Part shown: positions 35,996 to 45,163 of the stretch, in pieces
Layout: each line of letters starts with the position of its first letter
Position numbering within the stretch: the stretch's first letter is position 1
DNA from: Primorskyibacter aestuariivivens
GTDB lineage: Bacteria > Pseudomonadota > Alphaproteobacteria > Rhodobacterales > Rhodobacteraceae
Assembly (NCBI RefSeq): GCF_028023675.1
Contig: NZ_JAQIOZ010000002.1
Location: forward strand, 17,268-81,267
Reading direction: 5' to 3'
DNA: 64,000 nt
Made by a program: the position numbers and the translations under genes
The notes under the pieces: generated by a model
What the model was told of the DNA's origin: nothing
The model's input: only the letters and a program-made list of their open reading frames with translations
Database searches by the model: none

Positions 35996-37264
35996 TTACC
36001 CCGCCGTGGCGTTCGCCTTTTCCTCATTGTCCGAATAGATCATGAGCGGAGCCGCGTCCGAGGTCGCGGCCTCTTCATTTACCACAACCTCATCGACATT
36101 ATCCATGCCCGGAAGCTCGAACATCGTGTCCAGCAGGATGTCTTCCAGGATCGAGCGCAACCCGCGCGCACCGGTCTTGCGCTCAATGGCACGCTTGGCA
36201 ATCGCGGTCAGCGCCTCGTCAGTAAAGCTCAGCTTGGCATCTTCCAACTCAAACAGCCGCTGGTATTGCTTGACCAGCGCATTCTTGGGCTGGGTCAGGA
36301 TGGTGACAAGCGCATCCTCGTCCAGATCCTCCAGCGTTGCCAGAACCGGCAGACGGCCAACGAATTCCGGGATCAGCCCGAATTTCAACAGATCCTCGGG
36401 TTCAAGGTCTTTGAACACCTCGCCCACACCGCGATCGTCATTGTCGCGCACATCGGCGCCAAAGCCCATGGCGCTGCCCTTGCCGCGCTGCGCGATGATC
36501 TTGTCGAGCCCGGCAAAGGCCCCGCCGCAGATGAACAGGATATTGGTGGTGTCCACCTGCAGGAATTCCTGCTGCGGATGCTTGCGTCCACCCTGCGGCG
36601 GCACAGAAGCCACGGTGCCTTCCATCAGTTTCAGAAGCGCCTGCTGCACCCCCTCGCCCGACACGTCGCGTGTGATGGACGGGTTTTCCGACTTGCGGGT
36701 GATCTTGTCGACCTCGTCGATATAGACGATGCCGCGCTGCGCACGCTCCACGTTGTATTCGGAGGATTGCAGCAACTTGAGAATGATGTTCTCCACATCC
36801 TCGCCCACATACCCGGCCTCGGTCAGCGTGGTGGCGTCCGCCATGGTAAACGGCACATCCAGAATACGCGCCAGCGTCTGCGCCAAAAGCGTCTTGCCGC
36901 AGCCCGTGGGGCCGATCAGCAGGATATTGGATTTCTGCAGCTCGATATCGCCGGATTTCGCCGCGTGGTTCAGCCGCTTGTAGTGGTTATGCACCGCCAC
37001 CGACAGCACCCGCTTGGCCACCGCCTGACCGATCACGTAATCGTCCAGCACCTGGCAAATCTCTTTCGGCGTCGGCACGCCTTCGGAAGATTTGAAACCC
37101 GCGCTCTTGGTCTCTTCGCGGATGATATCCATGCACAGCTCGACACATTCATCGCAGATGAACACCGTCGGACCTGCAATCAGCTTGCGTACCTCGTGCT
37201 GGCTCTTTCCGCAAAAGCTGCAATAGAGGGTATTCTTGCTGTCGCCGCCGGTCGTCGTCGCCAT
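35996..37264 (-). CDS. clpX: ATP-dependent Clp protease ATP-binding subunit ClpX
   Basis: A 422-residue AAA+ unfoldase that feeds substrates into ClpP. The N-terminal zinc-binding domain (YCSFCGK and ICDECVELC), Walker A GPTGCGKT, pore loop GYVG, Walker [10 protein letters not shown] and sensor motifs in the C-terminal domain are all present. The start MATTTGG is preceded by GGAAAGG. clpP is encoded upstream on the same strand with about 150 bases between, as in most proteobacteria. Confidence 0.98.
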   Translation of the reverse strand: MATTTGGDSKNTLYCSFCGKSQHEVRKLIAGPTVFICDECVELCMDIIREETKSAGFKSSEGVPTPKEICQVLDDYVIGQAVAKRVLSVAVHNHYKRLNHAAKSGDIELQKSNILLIGPTGCGKTLLAQTLARILDVPFTMADATTLTEAGYVGEDVENIILKLLQSSEYNVERAQRGIVYIDEVDKITRKSENPSITRDVSGEGVQQALLKLMEGTVASVPPQGGRKHPQQEFLQVDTTNILFICGGAFAGLDKIIAQRGKGSAMGFGADVRDNDDRGVGEVFKDLEPEDLLKFGLIPEFVGRLPVLATLEDLDEDALVTILTQPKNALVKQYQRLFELEDAKLSFTDEALTAIAKRAIERKTGARGLRSILEDILLDTMFELPGMDNVDEVVVNEEAATSDAAPLMIYSDNEEKANATAG

Positions 37265-37412
37265 AAATAACCTTTCCAAGCCCGAACAATAGGGCTTCGT
37301 CTTTCTGCCCCCGAGTCAGATCCCGACGATCCGACCCGAAATTTCACCCAGCTTAGGACAGGCGGCAGGGGTCCACAATTGCAAAAATGGACCCGGTCCT
37401 GCCGCCGCGAAA

Positions 37413-38045
37413 TCAGCTTTCGCCGTCTTCCACCTTGGCCCGGTTTTCTACGATTTCGTCGATCAGGCCCCAGTCCTTCGCCTCTTCGGGGGACATGAAA
37501 TTGTCGCGCTCCAAGGCCGCCTCGACCTTTTTCAGGGTCTGCCCGGTATGGTGCACGTAAATCTCGTTCAGCCGCCGCTTGAGCTTCAGAGTCTCTTCGG
37601 CGTGGATCATGATATCCGTGGCCTGCCCCTGATAGCCGCCCGAGGGCTGATGCACCATGATGCGGCTGTTGGGCAGCGAAAACCGCATGCCCGGCGCCCC
37701 CGCGGTGAGCAGGAGCGAGCCCATCGAAGCCGCCTGACCGATCACCAGGGTCGAGACCTTGGGCCGGATATATTGCATCGTGTCATAGATCGAGAGGCCC
37801 GATGTCACCACGCCACCGGGCGAGTTGATATACATCGAGATGTCTTTGGACGGGTTTTCCGCCTCAAGGTGCAAAAGCTGCGCCACGATGAGCGAGGACA
37901 TGCCGTCATGCACCGGGCCGTTGACAAAAATGATCCGCTCTTTCAGCAGGCGGGAAAAGATATCATAGGCCCGTTCGCCGCGGCTGGTCTGTTCGACCAC
38001 CATGGGAACCAGCGTGTTCATGTAGGTATCAATAGGATCGTGCAT
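37413..38045 (-). CDS. clpP: ATP-dependent Clp protease proteolytic subunit
   Basis: A 210-residue serine protease that forms the tetradecameric chamber used by ClpX and ClpA. The catalytic Ser is in the [11 protein letters not shown] segment, the His in [10 protein letters not shown] and the Asp further on. The N-terminal [34 protein letters not shown] is typical. The frame stays open upstream, but the family starts here. It is divergent from the photolyase-like gene. Confidence 0.98.
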   Translation of the reverse strand: MHDPIDTYMNTLVPMVVEQTSRGERAYDIFSRLLKERIIFVNGPVHDGMSSLIVAQLLHLEAENPSKDISMYINSPGGVVTSGLSIYDTMQYIRPKVSTLVIGQAASMGSLLLTAGAPGMRFSLPNSRIMVHQPSGGYQGQATDIMIHAEETLKLKRRLNEIYVHHTGQTLKKVEAALERDNFMSPEEAKDWGLIDEIVENRAKVEDGES

Positions 38046-38180
38046 ATCGGCCTGCCTCTGTGGACTTGGGGTGTTGTACCCGCTCGGAGTTACGAGAGTC
38101 TTAGTCCTGCCCCAAGGGGGCTGCAAGGGGCGCAGACCGAAAGACTTGATGCCGGCGGGCGGGATGCTAGCTCGCCCCAC

Positions 38181-39443
38181 ATGACCGATACAGAAGCCCG
38201 TACCCGGACCCGCGCTGCCGCGCTTGCGCGTCTGCGCGATTTCCTGCCCCGCGCCGGGCGCGATTATGCGCGCTTGCGAAATTTCGATCTCGGTCCCGGG
38301 CGGCACGCGCATGTGTCAGGACTGTCGCCTTATTTGCGCCATAGGTTGATCACCGAAGAGGAGGTACTCAAGGCGATGCTTGCGCGCCACAGCCCGCAGG
38401 CGGCCGGAAAGTTCATTCAGGAAGTGTTCTGGCGCAGCTATTGGAAGGGATGGCTGGAGATGCGGCCCGGGGTCTGGGACAGCTACCGCGCCGGGCTGGC
38501 GCGTGCGCTGGACGATGTGCAGACGCAATCCGGCCTGCGCCGAAGCTGGGAAGCGGCCTGCTCCGGTCAGACCGGCATCACCTGTTTCGATCATTGGGCG
38601 CAGGAACTTGTGCAGACCGGCTACCTGCATAACCACGCCCGCATGTGGTTTGCCTCGATCTGGATTTTCACCCTGCACCTGCCATGGGAGCTGGGGGCGG
38701 ATTTTTTCCTGCGCCACCTGCTCGATGGCTGTCCCGCTTCCAACACGCTGGGATGGTGCTGGGTGGGCGGCTTGCAGACGCGGGGCAAGACCTATCTCAC
38801 CCGCCCCGACAATATCGCCCGCTTCACCGAAGGGCGGTTTTTCCCCGCTCCCGGCGAACTGGCCTCTACAGCCCCGCCACTGACGTGCCCCGATCACCCG
38901 CCGCGCCGCCCCATACCGCAAGAGGAAAACTGGGACCCGTCCCTGCCCTCCGCCTGCCTGCTGACCAGCGAAGACCTGCACCCCGGCCCTCTCTTTGATA
39001 CCGGCCTGCACCCGTTCGCCACTGCCACCTGGCAGGACGCTGATGCCCTCTCGCCGCTCATGACCGCCGACCACGTGGCCCAATTCAAAACCGCCGCCCT
39101 ACAGGACGCAACAACCCGCTGGGCCGACAGGCTTGGCCCAGTGACAGCCTGCCCCGATGCCCGGGCCATCGCTCGCTGGGCCACCACCCAGCGGCAGGCC
39201 CACGGCATCACCCAGATCGTCGCGCCCTACGCACCGGCAGGCCCCACTGCCGACATGCTGAGCGAACTCAAGCCGTTGCTTGCCGCACAGGACATCCGCC
39301 TGATCCGCGTGCTGCGCCCCTATGATGCCCGCGCCTGGCCCCATGCCACGCATGGTTTTTTCCGCTTCAAGGACAGAATTCCCGGCCTCCTCTCCGCGTT
39401 GAACGATGGGGAAACCTTATCTCAGAAACAGTTAACAAACTGA
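38181..39443 (+). CDS. Photolyase/cryptochrome-like flavoprotein with domain order apparently permuted
   Basis: A 420-residue protein. Residues about 45-245 match the photolyase FAD-binding domain ([87 protein letters not shown]). The alpha/beta domain that precedes it in photolyases is missing from the N-terminus. Residues about 255-415 instead look like that domain: a strand-like ACLLTSEDL, then helices and GITQIVAPY, ending [18 protein letters not shown] role in DNA photorepair or light sensing is inferred. The start is the first ATG before the conserved part. Confidence 0.82.
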   Translation: MTDTEARTRTRAAALARLRDFLPRAGRDYARLRNFDLGPGRHAHVSGLSPYLRHRLITEEEVLKAMLARHSPQAAGKFIQEVFWRSYWKGWLEMRPGVWDSYRAGLARALDDVQTQSGLRRSWEAACSGQTGITCFDHWAQELVQTGYLHNHARMWFASIWIFTLHLPWELGADFFLRHLLDGCPASNTLGWCWVGGLQTRGKTYLTRPDNIARFTEGRFFPAPGELASTAPPLTCPDHPPRRPIPQEENWDPSLPSACLLTSEDLHPGPLFDTGLHPFATATWQDADALSPLMTADHVAQFKTAALQDATTRWADRLGPVTACPDARAIARWATTQRQAHGITQIVAPYAPAGPTADMLSELKPLLAAQDIRLIRVLRPYDARAWPHATHGFFRFKDRIPGLLSALNDGETLSQKQLTN

Positions 39444-39513
39444 TAAAAAACAAAAGTGTTTTGCCCGCGAAACTCAGACGCAACCCGGTCCTTCTTTGGC
39501 TCGAAAATATCCT

Positions 39514-39549
39514 GGGGGTGAGGCCGAAGGCCGAGGGGGCAAAGCCCCC
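39514..39549. repeat. GC-rich stem-loop repeat after ribE, family member 1
   Basis: Nested inverted repeats (GAGGCC / GGCC and GGGGGC / GCCCCC) directly follow the ribE stop. A near-identical block stands at 59133-59170 after yejF. It probably serves as a transcription terminator and is dispersed in the genome. Confidence 0.7.
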
Positions 39550-40140
39550 TTATCCCCACTCACGCAGCCGCGCCACGTAACGCGCCAGCGTGTCGATCTC
39601 CAGGTTCACCGGATCGCCAATCTGCGCCTGCCCCCATGTGGTCACCGCCTTGGTATGCGGGATGAAATTGATCCCGAACTCGCAGCCCTCCACGTCATTC
39701 ACGGTCAGCGACGTGCCATTGAGCGCCACAGAGCCCTTGGGCGCGATATATTTCGCCAAGGCCTCGGGCGCGCGCAGGGTCACACGGGTGCTGTCGCCCT
39801 CATCTTCCATACCGATGATCTCGGCCACCCCGTCCACATGGCCCGACACGATATGCCCGCCCAGCTCATCGCCCACTTTGAGCGCGCGTTCGAGATTGAT
39901 CCGCCGATCCGTCTCCCACAGCGCGCCGATATTGGTCTTGGACAGCGTCTCGGCGCTGATCTCCATTTCGAACCAGTCCTCGCCCAGCGCCACAACGGTC
40001 AGACACACGCCGTCACAGGCAATCGACGCCCCGATCTCGATCGTCGCAGTGTCATAAGACGTGCCGATCCGCGCCCGCAGATCGCCGCGCTGCTCCATCT
40101 CGCGCAGCGTGCCCATATCGGTAATGATGCCTGTGAACAT
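39550..40140 (-). CDS. ribE: Riboflavin synthase
   Basis: A 196-residue enzyme that converts two 6,7-dimethyl-8-ribityllumazine molecules to riboflavin. Both lumazine-binding repeats are visible: MFTGIITDMGTLREME and IGASIACDGVCLTVV in the first, DELGGHIVSGHVDGVAEI and GSVALNGTSLTVNDVEG in the second. It lies apart from ribD, with three capsule genes between, and no FMN riboswitch is seen upstream. Confidence 0.96.
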   Translation of the reverse strand: MFTGIITDMGTLREMEQRGDLRARIGTSYDTATIEIGASIACDGVCLTVVALGEDWFEMEISAETLSKTNIGALWETDRRINLERALKVGDELGGHIVSGHVDGVAEIIGMEDEGDSTRVTLRAPEALAKYIAPKGSVALNGTSLTVNDVEGCEFGINFIPHTKAVTTWGQAQIGDPVNLEIDTLARYVARLREWG

Positions 40141-40217
40141 GAATTCCCCTCGCGGATCCGGCAGAATCGAGCCTTATTTTCGTCAGTTTCGTACGGTAAT
40201 GCTTTGTCAGGAAACAT

Positions 40218-41528
40218 ATGAGGCAATTCCACCCCATGAGCAACGCCGCCGGAGAAAAACGGGTTTTCCTGTTTTTACAGGGTCCACACGGACCCTTCTT
40301 CAACCGGCTTGGGCGCATGCTGCGCATGACCGGGGCCGAGGTCTGGCGCGTGGGATTCAATGCGGGCGACCGCGCCTTCTGGTTCCATCCCAAAAGCTAC
40401 ATCGCCTATACCGGCACGCTTGAGGACTGGCCGCAGCGCTTTCGTGACCAGGTGACGGAAAAGGGCGTGACGGACATCGTGCTTTATGGTGACACGCGCC
40501 CCATCCACGCCCGCGCGGTCGAAGCCGCACGCGCAGCGGGGCTTTGCGTACATGTGTTCGAAGAAGGCTACATGCGCCCCTACTGGGTCACCTATGAGCG
40601 CGGCGGATCAAACGGGCATTCGCGGCTGATGGATATGAGCGTGGAGGAAATGCAGGACGCGCTGGCGCTCTCGGATATGGAAGCGCCACTGCCGCCCGGT
40701 CACTGGGGCGATACACGCCAGCATGTGTTTTACGGCGCGCTCTACCATTGGTTCGTGATGTTTAGAAACGGCGACTACCGGCATTTCCGGGCGCATCGCG
40801 AATTGCCCGTGACAACCGAATTCCGGCTTTATCTTCAACGGCTTCTTCTGATGCCCTTTCACGCGCTGGAACGCGCGGTGTCGACCTTTCGCATCCGCAA
40901 TGGCGGATATCCCTATCATCTGTGCCTGTTGCAGCTTGAACATGACAGCTCGTTTCAGATGCATTCCCCCTTTACCCGCATGACCGAGTTTCTTGAAACC
41001 GTCGTCGAAGGATTTGCCCAGGGCGCGCCGGGTCATCATCACCTGGTTTTCAAGGCCCACCCGCTGGAAAACGGCCGGACAAATATCCGCCGCGAACTGC
41101 GCCGTCTGGCGCGCAAATTCGGCGTTAAGGGCCGCGTACACCATGTGCGCGGCGGCAAGCTTGCGCCGCTTCTCAATGATGCGCGCAGCGCGGTGACCGT
41201 GAATTCCACCGCCGGGCAACAAGTGCTCTGGCGCGGCATCCCGCTCAAGGTCTTTGGCCGCGCGGTCTATGCCAAGCCGGAATTCGTCTCGACTCAGGCC
41301 TTGCCTGAGTTCTTTGCAACACCGGCACGTCCCGATAACCGCGCCTACAAGGATTACCGCCGCTACCTGCTCGAAACTTCCCAGGTGCCCGGCGGGTTCT
41401 ATTCCACACGCGGACGTCGGCAGTTGCTCCGGCTGGTGGTCGACATGATGCTGTCGCCCGACGATCCCTATGACGGGCTCAAATCCGGCACAGCGGCACC
41501 AAGGCAACAGTTGCGGTTGGTGACCTGA
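40218..41528 (+). CDS. kpsS: Capsular polysaccharide biosynthesis protein, KpsS/LipB family
   Basis: A 436-residue cytoplasmic protein of the KpsS family, a Kdo transferase that helps build the poly-Kdo lipid primer of group 2-type capsules. Conserved segments include VFLFLQGPHGPFFNRLGRML, DTRPIHARAVEAARAAGL, VFEEGYMRPYWVTYE and VNSTAGQQVLWRGIPLKVFG. An AGGAA site precedes the first ATG; a second in-frame ATG six codons later is possible. It is the first of three capsule genes on the plus strand. Confidence 0.88.
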   Translation: MRQFHPMSNAAGEKRVFLFLQGPHGPFFNRLGRMLRMTGAEVWRVGFNAGDRAFWFHPKSYIAYTGTLEDWPQRFRDQVTEKGVTDIVLYGDTRPIHARAVEAARAAGLCVHVFEEGYMRPYWVTYERGGSNGHSRLMDMSVEEMQDALALSDMEAPLPPGHWGDTRQHVFYGALYHWFVMFRNGDYRHFRAHRELPVTTEFRLYLQRLLLMPFHALERAVSTFRIRNGGYPYHLCLLQLEHDSSFQMHSPFTRMTEFLETVVEGFAQGAPGHHHLVFKAHPLENGRTNIRRELRRLARKFGVKGRVHHVRGGKLAPLLNDARSAVTVNSTAGQQVLWRGIPLKVFGRAVYAKPEFVSTQALPEFFATPARPDNRAYKDYRRYLLETSQVPGGFYSTRGRRQLLRLVVDMMLSPDDPYDGLKSGTAAPRQQLRLVT

Positions 41529-41623
41529 TATCCACAAGGTCTAGCTATAGCGTTTTGATCCGGATTCCTGTAGCTTAGCAGCAAAAGCTGAGGCAGAAAA
41601 AAACAGGTCGAGGAGACCGAGCA

Positions 41624-42799
41624 GTGAATCGTACCATGTCCCGTTGGGCCCGTTCCGCGGCCCTTCTTCTTGCGGTATCCGCAATCGCGTCCTGCGATGT
41701 GCTCCCGCGCTCCGGTCCGAACAAGCGAGAAATCTTTGCCGGCTCCGTCCAGCAACAGGGTGACGCCTTTATCATTTCAGTCAATGACCGCGTGACGCGG
41801 GCCACCTCAGTCCTGCCGACGCTGGGTTTCACCGACGCGTTCAAGAATGCCAGCGTGGTGGGGTCCGATGTCATTCAGGCCGGGGACACACTTGGCCTGA
41901 CAATCTGGGAAAACGTCGATGACGGGCTTCTGGCCAGCGAAACATCCTCCTCCACCATCCTCGAAGAGGTGCAGGTGGACGGGGCGGGATTCATATTTGT
42001 CCCCTATGCGGGCCGGATCAAGGCGGCGGGCAACACCACGGAAACCATCCGCCGCATCATCACCCGCAAGCTCGAACAACAGACGCCGGACCCGCAGGTC
42101 GAAGTGCGGCGCGAGGCCGGTGACGGCTCAACTGTGTCCATCGTGGGTGCCGTGGGCGGTCAGGGCGTCTATGCCATCGAGCGACCCACCCGCACCTTGT
42201 CGGCCATGCTGGCACGCGCAGGCGGTGTGACCGTGCTGCCCGAAGTGGCCCAGATCTCCGTGATCCGCGGCCAGCACCGGGGCAAGATCTGGTTCCAGGA
42301 TCTCTATGAACATCCCGACATGGACATCGCCCTGCGCGGCGGCGACCGTATCCTGATCGAGGAAGACACACGCGCCTTTGTCGCGCTTGGCGCGACGGGC
42401 GCGCAGTCGCGCGTGCCGTTCGAAAGCCAGACCCTGTCAGCGGTCGAGGCGATTGCCCAGGTGGGTGGCCTCATCGCTACGGCGGCGGACCCGACGGGCG
42501 TGTTCATCTTCCGCAACGAACCCGAGGAAATCGCTGAAACCGTGCTGGGCCGCCAGGACCTGCGCGGCGCGCAGCGCATGGTATACGTGCTGGACCTGAC
42601 CGAACCCAACGGTCTGTTCCTCGCACGTGACTTTGCCATTCGCGATGATGACCTGCTTTATGTGACCGAGGCGCCGTTCACGCAATGGAACAAGACCATT
42701 GCTGCTCTGACCGGCACGCTGGGCGCAGTGACCACCGTGACCTCCAGCGCCGACAGTATCTCCACACTCGCGGGCGGGCCCGGTTTGGGTGGCGGCTGA
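41624..42799 (+). CDS. kpsD: Capsule polysaccharide export lipoprotein, KpsD/Wza family
   Basis: A 391-residue outer-membrane export protein. The signal peptide ends in a lipobox (AIASC) with the lipidated Cys at about residue 24. A polysaccharide-export domain follows (GDTLGLTIWENVDDGLLA...), then SLBB-type repeats with TLSAMLARAGG and ALGATGAQSRVPF. The likely GTG start has GAGGAGA upstream; an ATG four codons later is an alternative. It should form the channel for capsule release. It is located between kpsS and kpsC. Confidence 0.87.
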   Translation: MNRTMSRWARSAALLLAVSAIASCDVLPRSGPNKREIFAGSVQQQGDAFIISVNDRVTRATSVLPTLGFTDAFKNASVVGSDVIQAGDTLGLTIWENVDDGLLASETSSSTILEEVQVDGAGFIFVPYAGRIKAAGNTTETIRRIITRKLEQQTPDPQVEVRREAGDGSTVSIVGAVGGQGVYAIERPTRTLSAMLARAGGVTVLPEVAQISVIRGQHRGKIWFQDLYEHPDMDIALRGGDRILIEEDTRAFVALGATGAQSRVPFESQTLSAVEAIAQVGGLIATAADPTGVFIFRNEPEEIAETVLGRQDLRGAQRMVYVLDLTEPNGLFLARDFAIRDDDLLYVTEAPFTQWNKTIAALTGTLGAVTTVTSSADSISTLAGGPGLGGG

Positions 42800-42802
42800 C
42801 CT

Positions 42803-44839
42803 TTGGGCGGCGTGTCGCACGAGACAGACAGCGCCGGGGCCGCAACGCCCCGGCGTCTTTACGTCTATAATGGCGGGTTCCTGACCCAGCGCCGGGTGCG
42901 CCGCATTCTAAGCCTTGCGGGCTATGATCTGAAGCTTGGCCTTCCCGGTCCCGAAGACCTTGTCGGGGTTTGGGGCAATTCGCCCACCGCCCATCGCGGG
43001 CTGGCTATCGCAGAGAAACGCGGCTGCGGCGTGGTGCGGATCGAGGATGCGTTCCTGCGCTCGCTGCATCCTGGGCGCAGCGGGGGTGAGCCGCCTCTGG
43101 GGTTGATGATCGACCATCGGGCCGCGCATTTCGACCCCTCCCGCCCCTCTGATCTTGAGCGGTTGCTGGCCGAGGCACCACTGGATGATGGCGGGCTGAT
43201 GACCCGCGCCAATGACGCCATCGCGCGGATCAAGGCGGCGCATCTGACGAAATACAGCGGGTTTGACGCCGAAACGCCGCCGCCCCCGCCCGGATATGTG
43301 CTGGTGATCGACCAGACCCGCGGCGATGCCTCGGTCACCGCGTCGGGGGCCACGCGAGGGGCGTTTCAGGAAATGCTGGTTTTTGCCCAGGAGGAACATC
43401 CCGGCGCGCCCATCGTGATCAAGACCCATCCCGAAACGACGCAGGGCGCGCGCGACGGGTATTTCCGCCCCGAGGATGCCAATGAACGGATCACGCTCCT
43501 GACCGAGCCGGTGTCGCCCTGGCGGCTGTTCGAGGGCGCGGTGGGGGTTTACACGATCTCGTCCCAGATGGGGTTCGAGGCGATTTTCGCCGGGCACAAG
43601 CCGCGCGTCTTTGGTCAGCCTTTCTATGCCGGCTGGGGTCTGACTGATGACGAACGCCCGATTGATCGCCGCCAGCGCAAGCTGACCCGCGCGCAATTGT
43701 TTGCGGGGGCGATGATCGACTATCCGTGCTGGTACGATCCCTATCGAGACCGGCTCTGCGAGATTGAACACGTGCTTGACGCTTTCGAGGTCCAGACCCA
43801 CGCCTGGCGCGAGGATCATCGCGGCTGGGTGGCGTCGGGCATGCGGATGTGGAAACGCAAACCGCTGCAACAGGTGTTTGGGAGGGTCAGGCCGGTGGTC
43901 TTCGAGGACGACACCGGGCAGGCCCGCGCACGGGCCGAGACCGACGGGCGGCGGCGCATGTGCTGGGCGTCCAAGGCCGGTGAGCTGGATGACGTGGTCC
44001 GGGTCGAGGACGGATTCCTGCGTTCGCGCGGTCTGGGAGCCGAGCTGGTGCCGCCACTGTCCCTGGTGACGGATGATCTGGGCATTTACTATGACCCCCG
44101 CCGTGAAAGCCGTCTGGAGCGGTTGATCGCGCAAAGCGGGGACCTGCGCCCCGACCAGCTGCAACGCGCCTTTCGCCTGCGCCGCGCGGTGCTCAAGGCG
44201 CGGCTGAGCAAGTATAACTTGGCCGGTGAGACGCCGGACTTGCCCGATGGCCATCGCATCCTTGTGCCCGGACAGGCCGAGGACGATGCCTCGATCCTGA
44301 CCGGCACCGGGGCGCTGCGCTCCAATCGCGACCTGCTGCAAGCGGCGCGCGACGCCAACCCGGAGGCAGTGATCCTCTATAAACCCCATCCCGATGTGGA
44401 GGCTGGTCTGCGCAACGGCGCAGTGTCCGATGCTTTGAACTGGGCGGATATCGTTCTGGATCGCACCGATCCCGTGGCGCTTCTGGATGAGGTGCAGGAG
44501 GTCTGGACGCTGACCTCTCTCCTCGGGTTCGAGGCGCTGATGCGCGAGGTGCCGGTTACCACGCTGGGCGCGCCGTTTTACGCTGGTTGGGGATTGACCT
44601 CCGACCTAGGCGACGTGCCACCGCGACGGCGCGCGCGGGTGTCACTCGACGGGCTGGTCCATGCGACGCTGATCGCCTATCCGCGCTATTTCGATCCGGT
44701 CACGGGGCTGGCCTGCCCGCCCGAGGTGGTGGTGGAACGATTGGCCAAAGGCGATGTGCCGGGGCGCGGAATGGGCAACCGGATGCTGGCGAAGCTGCAG
44801 GGGGCATTTGCCGGTCATGCCCATCTGTGGCGGCGGTAG
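42803..44839 (+). CDS. kpsC: Capsular polysaccharide biosynthesis protein, KpsC/LipA family
   Basis: A 678-residue protein with two tandem glycosyltransferase units. Each carries a matching block: RVFGQPFYAGWGLTDDERP near residue 270 and TLGAPFYAGWGLTSDLGDVPPRR near residue 590. Both units also have an EDxFLRS motif (EDAFLRSLHPG and EDGFLRSRGLG). KpsC adds alternating Kdo residues to the capsule lipid anchor, and KpsS adds the first. The start is either TTG at 42803 or GTG at 42812; neither has a strong ribosome site. Confidence 0.9.
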   Translation: MGGVSHETDSAGAATPRRLYVYNGGFLTQRRVRRILSLAGYDLKLGLPGPEDLVGVWGNSPTAHRGLAIAEKRGCGVVRIEDAFLRSLHPGRSGGEPPLGLMIDHRAAHFDPSRPSDLERLLAEAPLDDGGLMTRANDAIARIKAAHLTKYSGFDAETPPPPPGYVLVIDQTRGDASVTASGATRGAFQEMLVFAQEEHPGAPIVIKTHPETTQGARDGYFRPEDANERITLLTEPVSPWRLFEGAVGVYTISSQMGFEAIFAGHKPRVFGQPFYAGWGLTDDERPIDRRQRKLTRAQLFAGAMIDYPCWYDPYRDRLCEIEHVLDAFEVQTHAWREDHRGWVASGMRMWKRKPLQQVFGRVRPVVFEDDTGQARARAETDGRRRMCWASKAGELDDVVRVEDGFLRSRGLGAELVPPLSLVTDDLGIYYDPRRESRLERLIAQSGDLRPDQLQRAFRLRRAVLKARLSKYNLAGETPDLPDGHRILVPGQAEDDASILTGTGALRSNRDLLQAARDANPEAVILYKPHPDVEAGLRNGAVSDALNWADIVLDRTDPVALLDEVQEVWTLTSLLGFEALMREVPVTTLGAPFYAGWGLTSDLGDVPPRRRARVSLDGLVHATLIAYPRYFDPVTGLACPPEVVVERLAKGDVPGRGMGNRMLAKLQGAFAGHAHLWRR

Positions 44840-44850
44840 CGACGTTTTAA

Positions 44851-44948
44851 AGCGTTTCCGGGTTTCGCTGTAACAAGGCATCGCCAATGTCCCGAGAGCG
44901 CCGAAGGCGTGGCAGGGTATTGGCGATTCAAGCTAAACTGGAAACGCT
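44851..44948. repeat. 98-base nested palindromic element
   Basis: Three layers of inverted repeats: outer AGCGTTTCC / GGAAACGCT, middle ATCGCCAAT / ATTGGCGAT and inner CGCC-GAA-GGCG. The arms also match in between (GTTT and GCT on the left, AAAC and AGC on the right). The stretch contains no gene and lies just after kpsC. It could be a miniature mobile element, a structured RNA or a terminator. Confidence 0.65.
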
Positions 44949-45030
44949 CTAGGGCCGCAAGGATGCCCGAGAGATCGTGGGGCGGCACATCGAAGACGGT
45001 CAGTTGAGCGGGACGGAGTGGACCAATGCG

Positions 45031-45077
45031 CCGGAAACTTTTAAAGTTTCCGGACCGATTTCTTTTAAAGAAATCGG
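45031..45077. repeat. Double-hairpin palindromic repeat, copy 2
   Basis: Two perfect palindromes each of 23 bases are separated by one A: CCGGAAACTTT / AAAGTTTCCGG and CCGATTTCTTT / AAAGAAATCGG, each around a central T. The layout matches copy 1 at 13777-13823. It lies in the 324-base gap between kpsC and ribD, which holds no gene. Confidence 0.8.
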
Positions 45078-45163
45078 GCTCTTGGATGCTGGCGGGCGTG
45101 AGCACATCGAATGGTGGACTGGCATCTTGGGCTCCAAACCGCCCTTCAAATAAACCGATGTCT

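Noticed and set aside
40141..40217. Possible FMN riboswitch upstream of ribE
   Set aside because: The gap is only about 77 bases and no RFN-element conserved blocks are seen.
42908..44389. Open frame of 493 codons antisense to kpsC
   Set aside because: kpsC has clear duplicated family motifs; the antisense translation has none.
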